Assembly (NCBI GenBank): GCA_030148505.1
Contig: JASBTI010000009.1
Span: 310,001 to 374,000, forward strand
Direction: 5' to 3'
Source: Rhodanobacter sp.
GTDB lineage: Bacteria > Pseudomonadota > Gammaproteobacteria > Xanthomonadales > Rhodanobacteraceae
DNA: 64,000 nt
Part shown: positions 34,771-43,791 of the stretch, piece after piece
Position numbering within the stretch: the first letter of the stretch is position 1
Layout of the letters: every line of letters starts with the position of its first letter
The notes under the pieces: generated by a model
What the model was told of the DNA's origin: nothing
Seen by the model: the letters and a program-made list of their open reading frames with translations, nothing else
Databases searched by the model: none
Made by a program: the position numbers and the translations under genes

Positions 34771-35670
34771 GTGAAGACGCTGCCTGTCGACGATGTGCTG
34801 CACCGCTTTTTGCTCGAAGGCGCCGGTGTGCGTGGTGTGCTGGTGCGGCTGGGACCCGCCTGGCGCGACGTGGCTGGGCGTGCCGATTATCCGCCAGCGC
34901 TGCGCGCCGTGCTGGGGGAGGCGCTGGCGGCCAGTGCGCTGTTGACCGGCAACATCAAGCTCGATGGTGCGCTGTCGATCGAGTTGAAAAGCAGTGGCGG
35001 TTTGCGTCTGCTGTTTGCCGAGTGCAACGATCGTGGTCTGGTGCGCGGCCTGGCGCGTTGGAACGACCCGTTGCCCGACCCGCTGCAGCTTCACACGTTG
35101 CCCGATGCGATCATGGCGATCACCATCGGCAACGTGGAACGCGATCAGCGTTATCAGGGCTTGGTGGAGCTTGCGCAGGCGCGGCTTGGTGAGGTACTGG
35201 AGGGCTATTTCTCCCAGTCCGAACAGTTGCCTGCACGCATCATGTTGGCAGCTGACGGCGAGCATGCGGTTGGCCTGATGTTGCAGAGGATGCCCGACGA
35301 GGGAGGGCGCGATGCGGCGCAAGACCAAGATGGCTGGAATCGCGTACTGCACCTGACGGCTACGCTGGGCACCGACGAACTGCTGGCCAGTGCGCCGGAA
35401 CAATTGCTGTACCGGCTCTACCATGATGAGTCGGTGCGGTTGTTCGAGCCCCACACGCTGGCGTTCGGTTGCAGTTGCAGCCGCGAACGGGTGAGCGCGA
35501 TGTTGCGTTCACTGGGGCGGGAGGAGGTCGAGGCGGCGCTGGTGGCGCGCGAGGAGGAAATCGAAGTGATCTGCGAGTTCTGCGCCCAGCACTACTACTT
35601 TGACCGGGTCGATGCCGAGCACCTGCTCAGCAGCGGAGCCACCGCTGCCGTGCCCCGGACCCACCAGTAA
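34771..35670 (+). CDS. hslO: Redox-regulated molecular chaperone Hsp33
   Basis: The 299-residue product covers the Hsp33 fold. Its C-terminal redox switch has the four zinc cysteines as CSCSRE and CEFC in the CxC...CxxC arrangement (about residues 234-236 and 268-271). Under oxidative stress these form disulfides and the protein becomes an ATP-independent holdase. It starts with a GTG at 34771 preceded by GGAGG at nine bases. It is close to other stress genes such as the catalase. Confidence 0.96.
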   Translation: MKTLPVDDVLHRFLLEGAGVRGVLVRLGPAWRDVAGRADYPPALRAVLGEALAASALLTGNIKLDGALSIELKSSGGLRLLFAECNDRGLVRGLARWNDPLPDPLQLHTLPDAIMAITIGNVERDQRYQGLVELAQARLGEVLEGYFSQSEQLPARIMLAADGEHAVGLMLQRMPDEGGRDAAQDQDGWNRVLHLTATLGTDELLASAPEQLLYRLYHDESVRLFEPHTLAFGCSCSRERVSAMLRSLGREEVEAALVAREEEIEVICEFCAQHYYFDRVDAEHLLSSGATAAVPRTHQ

Positions 35671-35736
35671 GCCGGGTCGATGCCTCGATGGTGGTCAGAG
35701 GGATGGCAGGGTGATCGGTGAGGGCGGTCCGGGTAC

Positions 35737-38658
35737 CTACTGGCCGAGTTCCTGCGGCACCTCGGAACGCCCGGCGGCGTGCACCCAGACCTCGACCGGC
35801 TGCGCGCGGGCAAACAGGAAGCCCTGGCCGTAGCGGCAGCCGACGCTGAGCAGGGCCAACCGTTGCGATTCCTTCTCGATCCCCTCGGCGATGACTTTCA
35901 GGTGCAGTGAGTCGGCGAGCACCTGGATCGCACGAACCAGCGCCAGACCCTGGGTCTCTTCGTCGTCGTTCGTGGGCAGCTCGGTGATGAACGAGCGGTC
36001 GATTTTCAGTGTTTCGAAGGGGTACTGATGGAGATAGCTCAATGACGAGTAACCCGTGCCGAAGTCGTCGAGTGCGATGCCGACGCCGTGCTCGCGCAGA
36101 TTCTGCAACATGCGTTTGACCTGATTCGGATTCTCCAGCAGTGCCCCCTCGGTGACCTCGATCCGGATGCAATGGGCTGGTACTGCGTACTGCTCGAATA
36201 GCGCCAACAAGCGCTGATCGAGCTTGCTGGATCGGAAGTGGCGACCGGACACGTTGATGCTGATGAAGCCTTCCGTGCCGATCAGTCGCATCGCTTGTGC
36301 GCAGACCTGTTCAAAAATCTGCCAGTCGATCGCCTCGGCACATCCACACTCCTCGGCGATCAGCAGGAAATCGGCCGGTTCCAGCAGGCCGCGTTCGGGG
36401 TGGTGCCAGCGCAACAGCGCCTCGTAGCCCACGGCACGGCCTTCGGAGAGCCCGACGATCGGTTGGTAGAACGGCACAAACTCGTTCCGACTGAGCGCAT
36501 GCCGCAGGTCGCTTTCCATATCCAGCAGCGAAAGCGCCTCGCGGCGCAGCCGGTCATCGAACATCGAGGCGCGGTGACGGCCGCCGTCTTTGGCGTTGTA
36601 CATCGCTGCATCGGCGTCGCGCAGCAGCTCCTCCGGCTGCTGGTAATGCGGGCTGCACAGGGCGACCCCGATCGACGCCGAGGTGAAAATTTCCTTGATG
36701 CCCAATCGAAACGGGGCTTGCAGCTCGCTTATCACCCGTTCGGCGATCAGTAGCGCATTGCCCGGTTCGCTGATGCCTTCAAGCAACACAGCGAATTCAT
36801 CGCCGCCCAGTCTGGCGACCACGTCACGCGTCTTCAGGCAGGCACGGATGCGGCCGCCGACCTGAAACAGCAGGTCGTCACCAATCAGGTGTCCTACCGA
36901 GTCATTGATTACCTTGAAACGGTCAAGGTCGATGAACAGTACGGCGAACAATTCAGTGGGGTCGGCTGCATGACGCTGTAGGGCCTGCTCCAGCCGTTGC
37001 AGCAGCAGGGCGCGATTGGGTAGCCCGGTCAGCGAGTCGTGCAGGGTTTCGTACTTCAGTCGCCGCTCGACACGTTCACGCTCGGCGACCTGCTCGCGCA
37101 GGTCACGGTTGGCCAGCGCCAGTGCCCGCGTGCGTTCGGTCACACGTCGCTCGAGGCTGGCATAGGCCTTTTTCAAGGATGATGCGGCGTGCTTTCGCTG
37201 CAGCGCGTTGGCAATGTGGTAGCCGACAAAGGTGAGTAGCTCCTGGTCACGCGCGGTGTAAGTGTGCTCTTGCGAATAGCTCTGTACCGCGAGCACGCCA
37301 ATGGCATTGCCGCTCCACAGCAGCGGTACCCCCAGCCAGCAGACGGAGCGTGCGCCAGAGTGGCTGATTTCACCCAGTGCGTGGAGCCTGGCGAGCTCGT
37401 CGGGGTCGGCCAGCAACGGCTTGGCGTGGCGCAGCACGTACTCGGTGGCGCCGCGGCCATGCAGGCGCGGTAGTCGGTTGCTGTCGACTTCGTCCACCGA
37501 GTAGGGAAACGTCAGGTATCCGCTCTCGTCATCGAGCAGGGCAATATAGAAATTGCGTGCATAGATCAGGCCGCTGATCACCTGATGCATGGTGGCGTAG
37601 AACTTTTCCGGGTTGTCGGAGCTGTTGGCGAGCTCGGCAATGCGGAACAGAGCGGCTTGCAGCCTTTCCCCACGCTGGCGCTCCAGGACCTGTTGGCGCA
37701 GGATTCGGTTGGCCTCGCGCAGGGCGGCGGTACGATCGGTGACCCGTCTTCCAAGTTCGATATGGGCCTCGCGTCGCTCCAGCGCGGTCTGGACATGCTG
37801 CGCTACGTAGTTGAGCAGCTCCAGGTCCTGCTGGGAATAAGTGGTATCGGTACGGTAGCTTTGCACCACGATTGCACCGACCGAGCGTTCGGCGCGCCGC
37901 AAGGGTACGCCCAGAAGGTGTTCGCAGCAGGGGCCGATGAGCCGCAGGTGCTCGCCGCACTGTTGCTTGAGCTCGGCCATCGACCCCATGAGAGGATGGC
38001 CCTTGTGCAGCAGGTTCCAGGTGATGCTGTGCAGAATGTCCTGTAGCGGAATCCCCTTGGCGGAAGGGGGCGGCTCCGTGTCGAGAATGTCGACATAGTA
38101 GGGAAATTTGATGCTGTCCGAGGTCTCATCGTATAACGCGATGTAGAAATTTTCCGCGTACATCAGGCTGCTGATGATGCCGTGCAGCGCACGCATCATG
38201 TCCGGCATGTCGTGTTCGGCACCGGCTTGCTCGGCGATTGCGTACAACGCGCGCTGCAGGCGTTCGGCCAGCGCCAGTCGTGAAATCGCCTCGTAGAGCC
38301 GGCTGGTCTCGGCCAACTGGTGAAGGCGTGCATCGGCGAGGCGTCCCAGCCACGCCAGTTGGTCCTGCACTTGTTCAGCCAGGGGCTGGTCCGGCCGTTC
38401 CAGGGTCAGCACGCGGGCGCCCTGGGGGTCGGTGGCCAGGTCAAGCTGTCCCTTGGGCAACTTGCTCGGGGGCTCGTCCGTGCTGCGCCAGCGTAACCGG
38501 CCGTGGATCTCGAATCTTCCCAGCATGACTTCGCAGATTTCCGCGACGCTGGCGGCGTCGGGTGCCTGGAAAAGGCGTTCAACGGCACCGTGCAAAGTTG
38601 CAAGATCCCGTGCCGCCGGGAGCAACTGAGAGGAGCGGGACGTTGGCGTGGAGATCAT
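35737..38658 (-). CDS. GAF-GAF-GGDEF-EAL cyclic-di-GMP signalling protein
   Basis: The 973-residue soluble product has two similar GAF domains (about 135-300 and 335-490) each followed by a coiled-coil stretch, then a GGDEF domain with ARLGGDEFAVLLEG at about 615-622 and an EAL domain from about 720. The EAL domain keeps YEALLRW, DDFGTGYSSLSYL and AEGIEKESQ, so phosphodiesterase activity is likely. GGDEF is intact. The inhibitory I-site that should read RxxD five residues before GGDEF is KTRD, so product inhibition is probably lost. It could make or degrade c-di-GMP depending on signals sensed by the GAF domains. No membrane segment is seen. Confidence 0.93.
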   Translation of the reverse strand: MISTPTSRSSQLLPAARDLATLHGAVERLFQAPDAASVAEICEVMLGRFEIHGRLRWRSTDEPPSKLPKGQLDLATDPQGARVLTLERPDQPLAEQVQDQLAWLGRLADARLHQLAETSRLYEAISRLALAERLQRALYAIAEQAGAEHDMPDMMRALHGIISSLMYAENFYIALYDETSDSIKFPYYVDILDTEPPPSAKGIPLQDILHSITWNLLHKGHPLMGSMAELKQQCGEHLRLIGPCCEHLLGVPLRRAERSVGAIVVQSYRTDTTYSQQDLELLNYVAQHVQTALERREAHIELGRRVTDRTAALREANRILRQQVLERQRGERLQAALFRIAELANSSDNPEKFYATMHQVISGLIYARNFYIALLDDESGYLTFPYSVDEVDSNRLPRLHGRGATEYVLRHAKPLLADPDELARLHALGEISHSGARSVCWLGVPLLWSGNAIGVLAVQSYSQEHTYTARDQELLTFVGYHIANALQRKHAASSLKKAYASLERRVTERTRALALANRDLREQVAERERVERRLKYETLHDSLTGLPNRALLLQRLEQALQRHAADPTELFAVLFIDLDRFKVINDSVGHLIGDDLLFQVGGRIRACLKTRDVVARLGGDEFAVLLEGISEPGNALLIAERVISELQAPFRLGIKEIFTSASIGVALCSPHYQQPEELLRDADAAMYNAKDGGRHRASMFDDRLRREALSLLDMESDLRHALSRNEFVPFYQPIVGLSEGRAVGYEALLRWHHPERGLLEPADFLLIAEECGCAEAIDWQIFEQVCAQAMRLIGTEGFISINVSGRHFRSSKLDQRLLALFEQYAVPAHCIRIEVTEGALLENPNQVKRMLQNLREHGVGIALDDFGTGYSSLSYLHQYPFETLKIDRSFITELPTNDDEETQGLALVRAIQVLADSLHLKVIAEGIEKESQRLALLSVGCRYGQGFLFARAQPVEVWVHAAGRSEVPQELGQ

Positions 38659-38836
38659 GGGTTGCGGTGGGTTCCGTAGCGATCCCGCTGAAACGGCAAG
38701 TTTCTCCTTTATATCGTGTAATCAAGCTGGCTTGCCAGCCTTGCGACACGATGGGGGAACCTGCAGGGGGCCGGCAGGGTCTGTGTCTAGCGTGCCTGAT
38801 GGGTCAAAAGCGTGACTGAAGGCGGCTTTTTTGGTG

Positions 38837-38864
38837 TTAGTAAAACGTAAAGTTAGGGTATAAT
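38837..38864 (+). promoter_or_regulatory. Candidate promoter for the exported protein gene at 38884
   Basis: TATAAT at 38859-38864 is a perfect -10 box. TTAGTA at 38837-38842 sits at 16-base spacing and matches the -35 consensus in about half its positions. The start point would be near 38871, leaving a short leader before the ATG. Confidence 0.5.
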
Positions 38865-38883
38865 CTGGTCTCGTTACCGGTTC

Positions 38884-39813
38884 ATGCAGAGAGTATTTTC
38901 CGCCCCCATGCGTATGTTGCCTGCCTTGCTGCTGCTGATGTTGCCGCTGACCGCGGTAGGGCAGTCCGTGGCCGGCAACAGTGCCACTTCGCAGTGGCTG
39001 CTGGCACAACCGCCGCCGCTGCGAGCAACCGGGAGCACCCTGCAGCTGCCGCTTTGGCTTGATGCCGAGGGTAGTCGTTCGCTGTCGCTCATTGGCGAGC
39101 AAAGCACGGAAGGGAAGGCTTTGCGCTTCGCTCCGCTGATGTCGTCTCCGGTGGGTGCGGCCCAGGTGACTGCCGGCGGTTTGCAATTCGGGTTGACCCC
39201 GAATCTACGCGCCCATGCCGAGGTCAGCGAACATTCGTGGGTCAATCAGCCTTGGCGGGTGCTGGGTAGTGAGGTAGGAGCGACTTACGCGACAGACGCT
39301 TACAGCATTGACCTGAGTCTGGGCGCGAACAGCAACCCGAACTCGGGCATGGCGCTGCCGCGTGTTCTGCCCGGTGCCGTACCGGGCGTTGGCCTGATGT
39401 CCAGTTTTGACAGCAGTGCCCAGGTCAATGCACGTGGCCGCGTGGCATTGGGTCACCGCAGTGGCATCGATTTGGGCGCGAGTGTCGGCCGTATCCACCT
39501 GCTGCCGGGCAATTTGCTGGGTATCAACACCTTGGATCAGAGGGTGTTGAGCTTTGGCGTGGATCACGGCCCGCTCAGCGGTACCCTGGTCGGTCGTACC
39601 ATCCAGCCACAGGCGGGTATTCCAGGTGCCTACAATCTCGACCAGCGCTGGAGCAGTATCGATCTGGGGGTTACGTGGCGCTTGCCGTGGCGAGGCGAAT
39701 TGAGTGTGGGCGCGCAAAATCTGTGGTCGTCCGGCACCTCGACCAATACACCGGCAGGTCCCGAACCGGATCAGTCGCGCACCCCCTACGTGCAATACCA
39801 CCAGGATCTTTGA
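38884..39813 (+). CDS. Exported protein of unknown function, beta-rich
   Basis: The 309-residue product has a signal peptide (about residues 1-26, ending LTAVGQS). The mature part is rich in alternating short strands with Gly, Ser and aromatic residues, such as AQVNARGRVALGHRSGIDLGASVG and WSSIDLGVTWRLPWRGELSVGAQNLW, which suggests an outer-membrane beta barrel. I recognise no named family. A strong TATAAT lies 20 bases upstream of the start. The gene is flanked by the GGDEF-EAL gene (divergent) and the DUF4097 gene (convergent), and nothing in the context fixes its role. Confidence 0.7.
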   Translation: MQRVFSAPMRMLPALLLLMLPLTAVGQSVAGNSATSQWLLAQPPPLRATGSTLQLPLWLDAEGSRSLSLIGEQSTEGKALRFAPLMSSPVGAAQVTAGGLQFGLTPNLRAHAEVSEHSWVNQPWRVLGSEVGATYATDAYSIDLSLGANSNPNSGMALPRVLPGAVPGVGLMSSFDSSAQVNARGRVALGHRSGIDLGASVGRIHLLPGNLLGINTLDQRVLSFGVDHGPLSGTLVGRTIQPQAGIPGAYNLDQRWSSIDLGVTWRLPWRGELSVGAQNLWSSGTSTNTPAGPEPDQSRTPYVQYHQDL

Positions 39814-39886
39814 TCCACACATCGCTGCCGTGTGCCTACTACGGTGATCCGTTACCTTTCGGTGGCGTTTTCCCCGGTGGATGGGG

Positions 39887-40789
39887 TCAGTCCTTTCGTG
39901 ACAGCCGCAGGTCGCCGCTGAAGGTTTCGATATGGATGCTGCCGCGGCCGTTGCCCAGCTGAGCCTGCAACGTGCTACCGGGGCCGTTTTCGGCTTTCTC
40001 GGGGGTGCCGAAGTCGCTGTTCAGATCGCCGCTGAAACTGCTGGCATGGATCTTGGCAGACGTACTGGCCGGTAGTTGCAGCCGTACATCGCCGCTCATG
40101 CTGTCGATATCCATGTGTCCACTGTCGGCCAGTTCGCCGTTCAGTTGTACCTCGCCGGAGACGGTGCTCAGGGTCAGTCTTTGCCAGGGCCCTCCGCCCG
40201 CGCGAATGTGTCCGGAGATCGTCTGCAGCTCGACTTCACGACCGAGGTCGGGTGCCAGGATGTCGCCGCTGACCGTCTGCAAGTCCGCGCGCTCGGCATG
40301 ACCGGTCAGGCGGACGCTCCCGCTGACGCTGACGACCTTCAGTGAAGGGGTACGCGCAGAGATAAGGGCCTTGCCACTGACCGTATTGACCACGATGCTG
40401 CCGCCGTCGATTCCCGCGACCGTCAACCGGGCGCTGATCAGGTGGATGTCCAGCGAGGCTGCCCGGGGCACATGCAATTCCAGGCGGGTCGGTGCCATCG
40501 TGTTGTCCCCGCGCCAATTGAGCCACCCCGATCCTCGTTGCGGTGCGACCCGGATTGCCAGTTGGCGGCGATTGCCGGTGATCGTCAGCGGCTTGGCGCC
40601 ATCACCGAGCTGACCACTGACCTGCACCTCGTCGCGGTCCCAGCCGAACACCGAGACCTCTCCCTTGACGTTATTGATGCTCACGTGCACGTCCGGGTCG
40701 GCGGCCTGTCGCAGCTGGATCGGTGTGGTGGCGAAGGCGTCGCCGAGGCAAAGACCTGACAGCAAGAGAATATAGCCAAGTATTTTCAT
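39887..40789 (-). CDS. DUF4097-family exported protein
   Basis: The product (300 residues from the ATG at 40789) has a signal peptide ending GDAFA. The rest is a right-handed beta-helix-like repeat of short strands with recurring Ser-Gly-Asp turns (VSGDILAPDL, TISGHIRAGG, MSGDVRLQLP, FSGDLNSDF), typical of DUF4097 'putative adhesin' proteins. Family members are often encoded with ECF sigma/anti-sigma pairs, exactly as here. An AGGA ribosome site is six bases upstream of the chosen start. The frame up to 40810 overlaps the anti-sigma stop. It probably works at the envelope as output or sensor of the sigma system. Confidence 0.88.
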   Translation of the reverse strand: MKILGYILLLSGLCLGDAFATTPIQLRQAADPDVHVSINNVKGEVSVFGWDRDEVQVSGQLGDGAKPLTITGNRRQLAIRVAPQRGSGWLNWRGDNTMAPTRLELHVPRAASLDIHLISARLTVAGIDGGSIVVNTVSGKALISARTPSLKVVSVSGSVRLTGHAERADLQTVSGDILAPDLGREVELQTISGHIRAGGGPWQRLTLSTVSGEVQLNGELADSGHMDIDSMSGDVRLQLPASTSAKIHASSFSGDLNSDFGTPEKAENGPGSTLQAQLGNGRGSIHIETFSGDLRLSRKD

Positions 40790-40806
40790 GATCGGTCCTG
40801 CGCGGT

Positions 40807-41238
40807 TCACCCGGCATCCCTGGTCAGTTGGCGCAGTCTGTCCTGCTGCTGCCGGGTGCGCGTCAGCAAGCGTTGAAGTACCGGCGAGTGGGGATTTTGC
40901 TGCAGCGCTTGCCGCAGTTCGAGGCGCGCCGTGTCCAGTTCGATGGCGGCTCCGGTCAACCGCGGATCAGCCGGTCGCCAATGTCCCAGTGAGGGGGGGG
41001 CGACCGGTATCGCGGTAGCGGGCCACAGATGCCTGCCGAGCGTGCCGGCGAAGACGATCGAGGCGGCCACGCCGGCTCCCAGCAGCCAGCGCCCTGCGGT
41101 CGATCGTATACGCGCCGGTTCGGGGGCATCTGCCGCCGCGCCAGTCAGCGTTGCATCGATGGCCCGCCACAGGTCCCGTCGCGGCGCGACCGGCTGCCGC
41201 AGGGCGCGAAGTTGGCGGCGCCATTCGAATTCGTTCAT
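40807..41238 (-). CDS. Anti-sigma-factor-like single-pass membrane protein
   Basis: The 143-residue product has a short cytoplasmic N-terminus (MNEFEWRRQLRALRQPVAPRRDLWRAI), one membrane segment (about 49-70) and a periplasmic Leu/Gln/Arg-rich helical end. It starts inside the stop of the sigma gene (ATGA overlap), the usual order for a sigma factor and its membrane-bound antagonist. No zinc-binding HxxxCxxC motif is seen, so it is not a classical ZAS-type anti-sigma. The role is inferred mainly from position. Confidence 0.7.
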   Translation of the reverse strand: MNEFEWRRQLRALRQPVAPRRDLWRAIDATLTGAAADAPEPARIRSTAGRWLLGAGVAASIVFAGTLGRHLWPATAIPVAPPSLGHWRPADPRLTGAAIELDTARLELRQALQQNPHSPVLQRLLTRTRQQQDRLRQLTRDAG

Positions 41239-41816
41239 TTCGCTTCTCCCAGAATCTTGCGTAACAGGCCACGGGCCCGATGCAGTTGTGCCTTTGAGGT
41301 GCCTGAGGCCATGTCAAGCTCGTCGGCGATCTCGTCGTGTCGCCAGCCCTCGATGTCATGCAGTACCAGCACTGCCCGGGCACGCGGCGGCAACTTGCCG
41401 ATCGCCCGTTCCAGTTCGACGCGTTCGGCGGCACAGAAGGGCGTCTGGCCGGCCTCGAGCAGCAGCGTGTCATCGCCTGGGCGGACCGGATCGGCAGCGC
41501 GGGCGCGGATATCCATCAAGGCGACATTCACTGCGAGCCGATACAACCACGTGCCGAAGGCACTCTCGTGTCGAAACCCCGACAGCTTCTGCCAGGCACG
41601 GACAAAAGCGTCCTGGGTCAGGTCCTCGGCCCGCGCGTGGTCATACCCGGCGAGTCGGTACAGCGCGCCATAGATACGGTCAACATGTGCTCGATACAGG
41701 CGCTGGAACGCATCGCGATCACCGGCGGCCGCGGCACGCACGTCGTCGGCGTCGTGACTACCCGCGAGGGCGGTTGGCGGCATCGGGCTTCCGGTATCGG
41801 GACAGGCTGCAGTCAT
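41235..41816 (-). CDS. ECF RNA polymerase sigma factor
   Basis: The 193-residue product has region 2 (AFQRLYRAHVDRIYGALYRLAGYDHARAEDLTQDAFVRAWQKL, including the -10-binding helix) and region 4 (LPPRARAVLVLHDIEGWRHDEIADELDMASGTSKAQLHRARGLLRK, the helix-turn-helix for -35). It should direct polymerase to envelope or stress genes under control of the downstream membrane protein. The frame is open to 42020, inside pckG. I use the ATG at 41816, but one at 41783 with GGAAG four bases upstream is equally possible. The gene starts 82 bases after the end of pckG, on the same strand. Confidence 0.93.
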   Translation of the reverse strand: MTAACPDTGSPMPPTALAGSHDADDVRAAAAGDRDAFQRLYRAHVDRIYGALYRLAGYDHARAEDLTQDAFVRAWQKLSGFRHESAFGTWLYRLAVNVALMDIRARAADPVRPGDDTLLLEAGQTPFCAAERVELERAIGKLPPRARAVLVLHDIEGWRHDEIADELDMASGTSKAQLHRARGLLRKILGEAK

Positions 41817-41898
41817 CTTGCCAGCTTGGATGCAACTGCGGGCGCGAGGGTTTGCATGGCCCTCGGCCATGAACTCCGCCGCGCCCCAGTAGGCCCAT

Positions 41899-43683
41899 TC
41901 AGGGCGTGGCGGCCTCGCGCTGCGACAATGGTGCGGTGCTGGCCAAGGCGTTCGCCACGCGCTCCTGTTCCTGCCGCAAGCGCCCGGGCAATCGCGGTGC
42001 GAAAGTCTCGAGGTATTCACCGATAGCCGTGATTTCCCTCTTCCAGCCGGCGACGTTCACGGTAAGCAGCGGGTCGAGCTGCGCCTGGTCGAGCGCGAGC
42101 CCGTCCAGCCGCAGCTCGCCCGGTGCTGGCAGGATGCCGATCGCCGTCGGCCGCCCTGGCACGTGGCCATGTACACGCGCGATCATCCATTCCAGTACCC
42201 GCATGTTGTCGCCGAAGCCGGGCCAGAGGAACGCGCCGCTGGCATCTTTGCGGAACCAGTTGACGTGGAAGATTTTCGGCAGTTTCGCGATCGGTCGGTC
42301 GAATGACAGCCAGTGGGCGAAGTAATCCCCATAGTGGTAGCCGCAGAAAGGCTTCATCGCCATCGAATCGCGGCGTAGCACACCGACCGCGCCGGTGGCG
42401 GCCGCCGTGGTTTCCGAACCCATCGCGGCACCCATCAACACGCCATGTGTCCAGTCGTGGGCCTCCATGACCAGTGGCAACAGGGACGGCCGGCGCCCCC
42501 CGAAGACGATCGCGCTGATCGGCACGCCTTGTGGCGCTTCGGCCTGCGGCGACCATGTGGGGCACTGGCTGGCACGCACGGTGAAGCGCGAATTGGGATG
42601 CGCGGCAGGACCGTTAGCCGGATCGTAAGGGCGTCCCTGCCAATCGGTGGCCGGGGTGCCGGGAAGGCCTTCCCACCATGGTTGGTTGTCAGCGGTCACC
42701 GCAACATTGGTGAAGATGGTGTCGTGCGAGATGCTTTTCAGTGCATTGGGATTGGTGCTGTCGCTGGTTCCCGGGGCAACGCCGAAGAAGCCCGCTTCCG
42801 GATTGATGGCATACAGACGTCCATCGTCACCCGGATGCATCCAGCAAATGTCGTCGCCAACGGTCCAGACCTTCCAGCCATCGCGGCGATAACCTTCCGG
42901 CGGGATCAGCATCGCCAGGTTGGTCTTGCCGCAGGCCGAGGGAAAGGCGGCAGCGATGTAATGCGTCTCGCCGGCTGGAGTCTCGATGCCGACGATCAAC
43001 ATGTGTTCGGCCAGCCAGCCTTCATGTCGGGCTTGATCGCTGGCAATCCGCAGCGCATGGCATTTTTTGCCGAGCAGGGCGTTGCCGCCGTAGCCGGAGC
43101 CGTAGGACTTGATGCTGCGTTCAGCGGGGAAATGCATGATGAAGCGGCGCCCGGGGTCGAGTTCGCCGGTGGAGTGCAGACCTTTGACGAAGGTGCCCTC
43201 GCGCTCGATACGCGCCTGCGCAGCCGCCCCCATGCGGGTCATGATGCGCATGTTGGCGACTACGTACGGGCTGTCGGTGATTTCCACGCCGCAGCGGGCC
43301 AGCGGCGAATCGATCGGCCCCATGCAGTATGGAATCACATACAGGGTGCGACCGGTCATGCAGCCATCGAACAGCGCATCGATCTTCGCATGCGCCTCGG
43401 CCGGCGCCATCCAGTGGTTGTTCGGGCCGCTATCCTGCTGCTGCGGATGACACACGAAGGTCAGGTGTTCGACGCGGGCGACATCGGCCGGGTCGGAGCG
43501 GTGCAGGTAGCAGCCGGGATGGGTTTGCTGGTTCAATTCGATCAGGCTGCCATCTTGCAGCATCTGCCGCAGCAGGCCGTGGTATTCGCCGTCCGAACCG
43601 TCACACCAGTGGATCCTGTCCGGACGTGTCAGCGTCGCCACGTCCTCGACCCAGCGCCCGAGCGCCTCCAGCTTGCTGGCCAT
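41899..43683 (-). CDS. pckG: Phosphoenolpyruvate carboxykinase (GTP)
   Basis: The 594-residue product is a GTP-type PEPCK. FPSACGKTNLAML is the kinase P-loop with the hyper-reactive Cys typical of this class, and VIFGGRRPSLLPLVMEAHDWTHGV and WFRKDASGAFLWPGFGDNMRVLEWM are conserved blocks. It converts oxaloacetate and GTP to phosphoenolpyruvate, the first step of gluconeogenesis, which suits growth on fatty acids via FadE and the ETF system nearby. The ATG at 43683 is preceded by GAGGGA; the overlapping ATG at 43686 is too close to it. Confidence 0.96.
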   Translation of the reverse strand: MASKLEALGRWVEDVATLTRPDRIHWCDGSDGEYHGLLRQMLQDGSLIELNQQTHPGCYLHRSDPADVARVEHLTFVCHPQQQDSGPNNHWMAPAEAHAKIDALFDGCMTGRTLYVIPYCMGPIDSPLARCGVEITDSPYVVANMRIMTRMGAAAQARIEREGTFVKGLHSTGELDPGRRFIMHFPAERSIKSYGSGYGGNALLGKKCHALRIASDQARHEGWLAEHMLIVGIETPAGETHYIAAAFPSACGKTNLAMLIPPEGYRRDGWKVWTVGDDICWMHPGDDGRLYAINPEAGFFGVAPGTSDSTNPNALKSISHDTIFTNVAVTADNQPWWEGLPGTPATDWQGRPYDPANGPAAHPNSRFTVRASQCPTWSPQAEAPQGVPISAIVFGGRRPSLLPLVMEAHDWTHGVLMGAAMGSETTAAATGAVGVLRRDSMAMKPFCGYHYGDYFAHWLSFDRPIAKLPKIFHVNWFRKDASGAFLWPGFGDNMRVLEWMIARVHGHVPGRPTAIGILPAPGELRLDGLALDQAQLDPLLTVNVAGWKREITAIGEYLETFAPRLPGRLRQEQERVANALASTAPLSQREAATP

Positions 43684-43791
43684 CATTCCCTCTCTGGTCT
43701 TGTCGCAAAAAAGAGCTGGAACGGTAGTTTGCGACAACTGGCATTGCAAGGTCGCGCGCAGCAGAACGGGGTTATCCGGACACCCGAGGCT

